A DNA stretch of 38,779 nucleotides from assembly GCF_012272825.1 (NCBI RefSeq), contig NZ_JAAWWS010000150.1, positions 16,520-55,298 of the forward strand, written 5' to 3'. The notes under the pieces were generated by a model, which saw nothing but the letters and a program-made list of their open reading frames with translations, had not been told where the DNA came from and ran no database searches. Source of the stretch: Wenzhouxiangella sp. XN79A. GTDB taxonomy: Bacteria; Pseudomonadota; Gammaproteobacteria; Xanthomonadales; Wenzhouxiangellaceae. A program made the position numbers and the translations under genes. How positions within the stretch are numbered: the stretch's first letter is position 1; the number at the start of each line of letters is the position of its first letter. Shown here in pieces: positions 17,622 to 26,305 of the stretch.

Positions 17622-18427
17622 CTGCGAGATGTGGCGACCACGCCTACTGCGAAAATTCCGAACACTAGTGCCAATAGATACACTGGAGACATCGCTGGGA
17701 TTCCCTCAGCAGAACCAAACTCGACAGTGAAGTTGTCTATGGCGTTCTCCCAAACGGCCTGGATCCCACCGATTCCGATATCGAATGGTGCAAAGACCAC
17801 TCCGACCTGGTCCACGTCAGAGATCACGGAGGTCCAAGTTGATGGTTCGTCAGGATATGCTCGCCACCCTTCTGGAAGCGTTGGTGATTGAGAGGGGATT
17901 TCAAATTCGAATTGAGTCCAACCTCCGCCGAGGGTCATCTCGTTCTCTGAGACTTTCCAGACCAGAGGAAAAATCATGTTAGACGGATCTGCTGGATCGG
18001 GAACCATCTCCTCACTAGAGAGCACGAAACTCGTCGGGACGGCTTGAATTTGGATAGTGGACATGACTTCGTCATGCCTCGCCAAATAAGAAACTTTCGA
18101 TACTCCTAAAGCCGAATAGTCTTTATCTCCGACGTAGTCATTGGAAAACCACGTAGTCGGATCGTTGCCTACCGGCACAGTTAACGCATTCGGCAAAATG
18201 AAGATTCTTTGCGCCCTGGCGAAGCTCCCGGTTCCAAGGCCTGATTCTAGTTCAGCTGGGCCCTCCACGCTCCCCCACCCTCTTACTTCATCTGGAACTG
18301 CTGGCGTCGTGTCCCAGTCTTCGAGAACTGCGTTTTGAGCATAAACGGCTTGGCCTAAATGAGCGCTTAACAGAGCAAATGCTATCTTCCTCATGCAGGG
18401 GGCTTTAAACACGCAAGCATATTTCAC
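17618..18427 (-). CDS. Exported surface protein with an IPTL/PEP-CTERM-like C-terminal anchor
   Basis: A 269-residue protein starting at GTG 18427 (GGAG six bases upstream); an ATG at 18394 would begin directly at the signal peptide MRKIAFALLSAHLGQAVYA. The mature part looks beta-rich and acidic (WFSNDYVGDKDYSALGVSKVSYLARHDEV..., WTQFEFEIPSQS). It ends IPAMSPVYLL, a hydrophobic helix and RR. This is the layout of IPTL/PEP-CTERM sorting tails (short motif, membrane helix, basic end), although the conserved motif is only approximate. Proteins of this kind are handled by exosortase-type systems, none of which is in the window. It is divergent from the protease gene with 24 bp between the starts. 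Confidence 0.75.
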   Translation of the reverse strand: MKYACVFKAPCMRKIAFALLSAHLGQAVYAQNAVLEDWDTTPAVPDEVRGWGSVEGPAELESGLGTGSFARAQRIFILPNALTVPVGNDPTTWFSNDYVGDKDYSALGVSKVSYLARHDEVMSTIQIQAVPTSFVLSSEEMVPDPADPSNMIFPLVWKVSENEMTLGGGWTQFEFEIPSQSPTLPEGWRAYPDEPSTWTSVISDVDQVGVVFAPFDIGIGGIQAVWENAIDNFTVEFGSAEGIPAMSPVYLLALVFGIFAVGVVATSRR

Positions 18428-18451
18428 ATCAATCTCCAGTAGGGTGCCAAC

Positions 18452-18730
18452 ATGAAGATGATACCGAAGTGTTCCGCATTATTCTTAACGCTGTTTACTC
18501 TGCTTTTTGTGACTGATACGTTGCAAGCTGAAGGTGAATGGCAGGACAAAGTACATGGCGATGTTATTGCAGCATATGACTCTGAGACGCACGTTCGTAT
18601 CCTAGTTTGGGCTGCGCCGCAGGTTACCGCTTCCCAATTTGCGTCGCTTGCGTCTTCGATTTCGCCTCAATCCGAGACCACGCCACGGTCGTTTGCTGAC
18701 GACAAGATGTTTGCCGTCGAACATGGATGA
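18452..18730 (+). CDS. N-terminal part (signal and propeptide) of a split subtilase gene
   Basis: A 92-codon frame with a signal peptide (MKMIPKCSALFLTLFTLLFVTDTLQA) followed by a segment like the start of an inhibitor-I9 propeptide (HVRILVWAAPQVTASQFASLASSI). It ends at 18730, overlapping the start of the catalytic frame by 8 bp. A +1 shift near 18723 would join it to FIEPDYQGEI, the usual propeptide end. It is most simply the 5' part of one frameshifted subtilase gene rather than a separate gene. Confidence 0.65.
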   Translation: MKMIPKCSALFLTLFTLLFVTDTLQAEGEWQDKVHGDVIAAYDSETHVRILVWAAPQVTASQFASLASSISPQSETTPRSFADDKMFAVEHG

Positions 18731-20150
18731 GACTGAAATGACTGCACTTGCGGCCAATAAGCACGTGCTGTTTATTGAGCCAGACTACCAGGGCGAGATT
18801 GTGATGGCGGACGCGGGAAGTTTCGCTAACTTTGACGTGCTTCAAATCCCGCCGTATTCGCTTGACGGCTCAGGCGTGACCTTGGCAGTAATTGACACAG
18901 GTCTTGACGTCTCGCATCCTGATATTTCTGGAAGCGTTAGCACAACACGCCGCTGTTTTTGCTCGCCGTTAGGATGTTGCAGCAGCCCTGCTGATGTAGT
19001 AGATGCAGTTGGGCACGGCACGCAAGTTGCTGGAACAATCGTCGCGAACAATGGAGCTGCGCAAGGCGCAACGATTCTGCCAATCAAAATTACTACTTCG
19101 ACTGGAATCGCGTTCATCTCCGACTTTCTCACTGCGCTGGATGCCATTGACGCTTTCCCGGGTTGGGGTGTTGATGTTGTCAATGCAAGCGTTGCTTGGA
19201 GAGAAGGTGGTCTTACGGGCGAGTACTTCTTAGGAGAATGCTCGAATGAAAAGGCTTGGAGTGCGGTAGCGTCCCGCGTAGCGTCACTGCAATCAAAAGG
19301 AATAGCAGTGGTTGCGGGAGCTGGAAATGACTGCACTTATGATCGCGAAGGAGCGCCCGCCTGTTTGGCCAACGTACTCTCAGCAACTGCGCATCTCGAC
19401 GTTGCCGGATCGGCAAACTCGTCGTGCAGCTCTTCGCAGACTACGGATGAGATTGTGGAGTACGCTTCGCACAACGCAAACACGGATATTGTTGCTGCCG
19501 GTTCCTTTATAACCACAAGTACTGCGGGCGGAGGTTATGGGACGTTTGAGGGAACGTCTTTCGCCTCTCCCATCACAGCTGCATGCGTAAGCGTCCTTCG
19601 TGAAGACAAACCAGCTGCTACGGTCAACGAGATTTTTGACGCAATCCGCGGTGGAACGTTCTCTCGAATTCCAAGCCATACACCCGCGCAGAACTCACAG
19701 CTGTATCCGCAGCTTGATTGTCTTGCTGCACTTGAGTGGCTCCGAAACGATCGAGCGGATGTCGAAGCAATTGTGGATCATGTTGTTGTTGACGACGAGG
19801 TGATTTTGAGCATTCGCGTCAACGGAGAACGGAGTAGCACCGACCTCCACGTCAATTGGGGCGCAGGATCTATCTCTGCATATAGTGAGGGTGGAATGAT
19901 TGGATCTCTGAACTCCGATTGCTCTATCGATCCATACACTCTCGGCGCCTGGACAAGCGGCTCTTGCGTGTTTGATGAAGTGTTGCTCGGGCAGGAAATT
20001 GAGATCGCAAGGTTCGATGTAAGCAGTTTGGTGCCTGATCCTTATAACGATGTCTCTTACACGGTTGATGTCGTTTCCTCAACTCGCAACGACCACGTCT
20101 CGTCGAACAATTCTGACTCAGTATCGTTTGCTGGGGGTCAAACCTCTTGA
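18723..20150 (+). CDS. Subtilisin-like serine protease (S8), separated from its signal peptide by a frameshift
   Basis: A 475-residue frame carrying a complete S8 catalytic domain: Asp in VIDTGLDVSHPDI, His in VGHGTQVAGTI, the oxyanion Asn in AGAGNDC, and Ser in FEGTSFASPITAACVS. The region before the Asp (LAANKHVLFIEPDYQGEIV) is the end of a propeptide. After the catalytic domain comes a beta-rich extension of about 130 residues (HVVVDDEVILSIRVNGE..., YTVDVVSS) of unknown fold. Without the preceding frame the enzyme lacks export and most of its propeptide. The codon use and lower G+C mark it as acquired with cassette 2. A strong terminator follows 33 bp later. Confidence 0.85.
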   Translation: MDETEMTALAANKHVLFIEPDYQGEIVMADAGSFANFDVLQIPPYSLDGSGVTLAVIDTGLDVSHPDISGSVSTTRRCFCSPLGCCSSPADVVDAVGHGTQVAGTIVANNGAAQGATILPIKITTSTGIAFISDFLTALDAIDAFPGWGVDVVNASVAWREGGLTGEYFLGECSNEKAWSAVASRVASLQSKGIAVVAGAGNDCTYDREGAPACLANVLSATAHLDVAGSANSSCSSSQTTDEIVEYASHNANTDIVAAGSFITTSTAGGGYGTFEGTSFASPITAACVSVLREDKPAATVNEIFDAIRGGTFSRIPSHTPAQNSQLYPQLDCLAALEWLRNDRADVEAIVDHVVVDDEVILSIRVNGERSSTDLHVNWGAGSISAYSEGGMIGSLNSDCSIDPYTLGAWTSGSCVFDEVLLGQEIEIARFDVSSLVPDPYNDVSYTVDVVSSTRNDHVSSNNSDSVSFAGGQTS

Positions 20151-20183
20151 GCTTGCATTGGCCATAAATCGAGCTGCAAATCG

Positions 20184-20212
20184 CTGGCCCCGCTCGCGGG
20201 GCCAGTTTTTTT
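20184..20212 (+). terminator. Rho-independent terminator of the subtilase gene
   Basis: A perfect stem, CTGGCCCCG with CGGGGCCAG around CTCG, followed by seven T residues. Confidence 0.9.
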
Positions 20213-20243
20213 CTGCTAACGCAACAGATTCTGACCAATGTCG

Positions 20244-20543
20244 TCAGGCGCCATGATTTTGACTGGCATTGCAGTTTGCGGAACCGAGTCTGGCACGCCA
20301 CTGCGGGGGCGACTGCACCCATTTTGCTAGCGCAAAGAAGCCGCTTCGATTGCTGCTCGGCGTCAGGGCGGACAGCGGGATCCAGAGCTCGTCGTCGCCC
20401 TCCTTCACCAAGACGGCCTTCTCGGTCGTCCTGACGACCTCCAGGGGCGCAGAGTTCTCGGCCCACTGAGAGTGCTTCGCGAAGGCCACCCGGCTGATCC
20501 TGACGACCACGCCGGGGCTGAACTGGCTTGGGTGGGCCTGCAT
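20244..20543 (-). CDS. Small cassette protein A2 (paralogue of A1)
   Basis: A 99-residue protein. It shares with A1 the start M(Q/H)AHPSQFSPG, VVRISRVA, VVRTTEKAVLVKxGxDxLWIPL and LTPSSNR. After LAKWV the sequence diverges (QSPPQWRARLGSANCNASQNHGA), so the C-terminus is longer and unrelated. It remains intact although its partner gene B2 is damaged, which would be unusual if A were harmful on its own. Function unknown. Confidence 0.7.
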   Translation of the reverse strand: MQAHPSQFSPGVVVRISRVAFAKHSQWAENSAPLEVVRTTEKAVLVKEGDDELWIPLSALTPSSNRSGFFALAKWVQSPPQWRARLGSANCNASQNHGA

Positions 20544-20545
20544 GG

Positions 20546-20832
20546 TTAGGGCAGCTCCAGGACGACGATCTCGTCGGCGTCGAAGACCTTCCCGCCATGA
20601 TCCCCAATCTCCGGCTGATTAGTGATCAGGCCGAACACCGCGGCTTCGACGTCGACCCACTCGCCGGTATCGCGGGCATGATCATCACCGGCCGGCTGTT
20701 TTCGGCGCGCTGCAGGAACCGGGGCCAGGTCAGGGCCGTGTTGGATGCTGGGGTGAACAGGTCGGCTTCCTGATGCTTTCGGATGCTGACGCGTAACTCA
20801 ACCAGACGGTCGTGCAGCACCGCGAATTGCAC
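20546..20832 (-). pseudogene. Damaged copy B2 of the small cassette gene B1
   Basis: Aligned with B1, this copy has lost one base in the segment corresponding to PRDTGEW (near 20670), which shifts the frame into PAIPASGSTSKP and an early stop. The region upstream of the GTG at 20832 also has a TGA where copy 1 has an Arg codon. The 3' end (DEIVVLELP) is still recognisable in another frame. It is therefore a pseudogene of the first gene in the module. Confidence 0.7.
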
Positions 20833-20925
20833 CTGGGCGTCTGATCACTCGACGAGGCTGCGATCAACGTAGCGGGTACGCCAGGCGGTGTCGCGATGAC
20901 TTCCCCGGCTCCGTCTGGCGCGCCC

Positions 20926-21005
20926 GGAAGGATGGCTGTTGCGCCAACGAGCTTGCGCCGGAGGCGCTCGGTTCGAACCAAATTGTTTGATTTTTGGAGG
21001 TTCGC
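20926..21005. repeat. tRNA-like structured repeat R6 (truncated)
   Basis: Begins TGGCGCGCCCGGAAGGAT exactly as R2. Hairpin 1 is GTTG/CAAC, hairpin 2 GCGCC/GGCGC with loop GGA. The match stops after GGAGGTTCG, the same point at which R5 changes sequence. Confidence 0.78.
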
Positions 21006-21063
21006 TGGGTGGTCCGGCGCGTTTTCGAGGACCGGGGCGCAGCTATGGCGCGGCTTCGTTCTG

Positions 21064-21167
21064 GGCCCGGAAGGATGGCTGAAGCTGCGCTTCAGCGAGC
21101 TCGCCGCTTCGCGGCTCGGTTCGAACCATCTTGTTTATTTTTCGGAGGTTCGCATCCTTCCGGGCGC
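21064..21167. repeat. tRNA-like structured repeat R7
   Basis: Hairpin 1 arms GCTGAAGC/GCTTCAGC; hairpin 2 GCCGC/GCGGC with loop TTC, a fully compensated variant of the GCGCC/GGCGC stem. The T-arm half reads GGAGGTTCGCATCCTTCC. It is followed by a copy of the tRNA terminator (ACAAAAGAAAACACCCCGC) with a changed right arm. Confidence 0.8.
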
Positions 21168-21220
21168 ACAAAAGAAAACACCCCGCGCTTGGCGGGGTCG
21201 GATGAAAACGCAAGAATTGT

Positions 21221-21322
21221 GGCCGGAAGGATGGCTGGCGCGCTGCGCCAGCGAGCTCGCGCCTTCGGCGCTCGGTTCGAACCGTTCGTTGATTGGTCGG
21301 AGGTTCGAACCCTTCCGGGCGC
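21221..21322. repeat. tRNA-like structured repeat R8 (adjacent to the tRNA terminator)
   Basis: Hairpin 1 arms GCTGGCGC/GCGCCAGC; hairpin 2 GCGCC/GGCGC with loop TTC. It ends CCTTCCGGGCGC and runs directly into the 19-bp terminator stem shared with the convergent tRNA-Arg gene. Confidence 0.8.
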
Positions 21323-21365
21323 ACAAAAGAAAACACCCCGCGCGAGGCGGGGTGTTTTCTTTTGT
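21323..21365. terminator. Bidirectional terminator downstream of tRNA-Arg
   Basis: A perfect 19-bp stem (ACAAAAGAAAACACCCCGC and complement) with a five-base loop. T-rich on both strands, so it can act for the minus-strand tRNA and for anything read rightward through the repeats. It begins one base beyond the encoded CCA. Confidence 0.9.
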
Positions 21366-21366
21366 A

Positions 21367-21443
21367 TGGCGCGCCCGGAAGGATTCGAACCTCCGACCGC
21401 CTGGTTCGTAGCCAGGTACTCTATCCAGCTGAGCTACGGGCGC
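21367..21443 (-). tRNA. tRNA-Arg(ACG) with encoded CCA
   Basis: A 77-nt cloverleaf on the minus strand: acceptor GCGCCCG/CGGGCGC, D-arm GCTCAGCTGGATAGAGT, anticodon stem CCTGG/CCAGG with loop CTACGAA (anticodon ACG, reading CGN after deamination), variable region CGGTC, T-arm GGAGGTTCGAATCCTTC, then G and CCA. All stems pair. The gene appears functional and provides the sequence from which the eight repeats and the cassette core are derived. Confidence 0.97.
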
Positions 21444-21481
21444 GTTGCAAGCCGTGCATTATCTCAATTTTTGCTTTCTTG

Positions 21482-22567
21482 TCAACCGGACGAAGCCCGA
21501 TTCCGGGCGTCCAGACGGGGGTGGATCAGTCGGCGGTACACCGGGGGAAGCAGCGCGATCGGCAGCATGGCGGCGTAGCCCAGCGGGAGCTGGGGCGCAT
21601 CGGACCAGCTGCGGAGCTGGGTGTAGGGCCGGCTCGGATTGGCGTGGTGGTCGGAGTGGCGCTGGAGCTGCAGCAGCAGGCCGTTGCTGAGCCAGAAATC
21701 CGAGTTCCAGGAGTGCTGCGGGGTCGGGCGTTCGTAGCGGCCGTTGCCCAGGGGCTGGCGTTCCAGGCCGTAGTGCTCGACGAAGTTGATGACTTCCAGC
21801 GTCGCAGCGGCGACCAGGCCCTGGAGGAAGAAGCCGGCGACGCCGGCCGCGCCGGCGATCAGGCCCGCGAGCACTGCGAAGGCGATGACGACGGCGGTCC
21901 AACCGAGCATCTCGTGCGTCCACCACGGCAGGCCCAGTTTCTTCAGACGGGCCGTTTCCAGGCGCCAGCCGTTGATCGTGTTCCTGAACAGCGCCCGCGG
22001 CACGAAGGTGTACGGCGTCTGGCCGCGCTTCGCCGACGACGGGTCGTGCTCGGTCGCGACCCAGACGTGGTGGCCGCGGATGTGCTCGATCTTGAAGCTC
22101 GCGTAGTTGACGCTGGCCAGCAGCAGGCCGCCGACCGTGCGGTCGATCTTCGATTTCCGGTGGATCAGTTCGTGGCCGACATTGATGGCCATCACCCCGC
22201 CGACGTAACCCAGCGACACCAGCCACATCAGCCCGGCCCACCACGGCATCTGGGGCAGCACCCAGAGCGCGCCGAAGATCGTCGCCAGGTGCACCGGCAG
22301 GCACAGCCAGGGAATGAAGCGACGGTTCAACCAGGTGTCCTGGGCCGCCACCGGCGGCTCGCGGTCGCGGCCGATCAGCCAGTCGGCCAGCGGCAGCACG
22401 CCGTACAGCCAGACCAGCGGCAGTCCGGTCCACAGCCAGCTGCCGGTGGTCTGCGCCAGCCACCAGGCCAGCGGCATCAGCGCCGGCACGGTGAAGATCA
22501 GCCAGTAGCTCAGCGGTCGAAGTCGGGATTTGCGCCCGGAGACTTCAGGGGACAGCGTCGCTTCCAT
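21482..22567 (-). CDS. alkB: Alkane 1-monooxygenase (AlkB-type)
   Basis: A 361-residue integral-membrane non-heme di-iron hydroxylase that oxidises medium-chain n-alkanes to 1-alkanols using O2 and rubredoxin electrons. All histidine boxes are present: HELIH (about 132-136), EHIRGHH (161-167) followed by VATEHDPSSA, NFVEHYGL (261-268) and LQRHSDHHA (301-309). About six membrane helices. The start at 22567 is preferred (GAGG eight bases upstream) over an in-frame ATG 63 bases earlier. No rubredoxin gene lies nearby, so electron transfer components must be elsewhere. It is divergent from the porin-nirS unit. Confidence 0.95.
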   Translation of the reverse strand: MEATLSPEVSGRKSRLRPLSYWLIFTVPALMPLAWWLAQTTGSWLWTGLPLVWLYGVLPLADWLIGRDREPPVAAQDTWLNRRFIPWLCLPVHLATIFGALWVLPQMPWWAGLMWLVSLGYVGGVMAINVGHELIHRKSKIDRTVGGLLLASVNYASFKIEHIRGHHVWVATEHDPSSAKRGQTPYTFVPRALFRNTINGWRLETARLKKLGLPWWTHEMLGWTAVVIAFAVLAGLIAGAAGVAGFFLQGLVAAATLEVINFVEHYGLERQPLGNGRYERPTPQHSWNSDFWLSNGLLLQLQRHSDHHANPSRPYTQLRSWSDAPQLPLGYAAMLPIALLPPVYRRLIHPRLDARNRASSG

Positions 22568-22684
22568 ATCGCAGACCTCACCAGCATCGATTCCGGGGGC
22601 AGTATAGCCATGAACTGGCCGGCCGGTCAATTAAGCGGCCGAGGGCGTCACGTGCTCAGGAGTCCGGGGGGAAGGATTGCTGAA

Positions 22685-22698
22685 TTGATTCGGGTCAA
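22685..22698 (+). promoter_or_regulatory. FNR/DNR-type box upstream of the porin-nirS unit
   Basis: TTGATTCGGGTCAA matches TTGAT-N4-ATCAA at 9 of 10 defined bases. With the usual -41.5 spacing it predicts a transcript start near 22733, just upstream of the porin ATG at 22754. It fits activation of nirS by an oxygen or NO-responsive CRP/FNR regulator. Confidence 0.7.
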
Positions 22699-22707
22699 AC
22701 TTCATTT

Positions 22708-22730
22708 AAGGTGTATCCTAAATACTTCTT
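22708..22730 (+). promoter_or_regulatory. NsrR-type operator overlapping the nirS promoter
   Basis: The 23-bp palindrome begins AAGGTGTAT and ends AAATACTTCTT; 19 of 23 positions agree with the known NsrR consensus. It lies just downstream of the FNR-type box, over the expected -10 and start region, a position suited to repression. Confidence 0.65.
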
Positions 22731-22753
22731 TGAACTGTTGCGGAGCCCGAACC

Positions 22754-26195
<3,442 letters not shown>

Positions 26196-26212
26196 CCTCG
26201 TTCGACACCCCG

Positions 26213-26247
26213 GGACCCCGGTCGCTCAGGCCGGGGTCCGTTCTTTT
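26213..26247 (+). terminator. Rho-independent terminator after nirS
   Basis: Stem GGACCCCGG with CCGGGGTCC around a nine-base loop, followed within three bases by a run of T. Confidence 0.88.
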
Positions 26248-26305
26248 TCGCTGACCGCCCCCATGAGGGTGCAGAAGCGATACGCAATTGCCGAAGGCTT
26301 TCTCC

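Larger units (their letters stand above)
14658..21402. mobile_element. Two tandem cassettes bounded by tRNA-Arg anticodon-loop sequence
   Basis: GGTTCGTAGCC occurs at 14658-14668, 17389-17399 and in the functional tRNA-Arg(ACG) gene at 21403-21413. It delimits cassette 1 (2731 bp) and cassette 2 (4014 bp). At the left boundary 30 consecutive bases (14639-14668) equal the tRNA sequence from T-loop to anticodon. Both cassettes contain secreted-protein cargo, a homologous two-gene module on the minus strand, and several tRNA-like repeats. Base composition is visibly lower in G+C around 14.7-15.9 and 17.4-20.2 kb. No integrase is seen. Tandem integration into the anticodon loop, each event restoring the tRNA 3' half, explains the arrangement; that is inference. 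Confidence 0.65.

Noticed and set aside
20269-20469. A 66-codon plus-strand frame opposite A2
   Set aside because: A2 on the minus strand is conserved with A1, whereas this frame is not conserved in the other cassette.
14580-21322. An integron cassette array with attC sites
   Set aside because: The repeats lack the conserved GTTRRRY / RYYYAAC core pairs of attC and there is no IntI. Only the idea of folded recombination sites is similar.
14500-21400. Many frames encoding peptides such as RPEGFEPPT or ARKDSNLR
   Set aside because: These are translations of the tRNA-Arg sequence and its repeats in various frames, a well-known source of false proteins. They have no ribosome sites and follow the repeat boundaries.
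22568-22684. A riboswitch or small RNA in the alkB-porin intergenic region
   Set aside because: Beyond the FNR- and NsrR-type boxes I find no conserved leader structure; the interval is explained by two divergent promoters.
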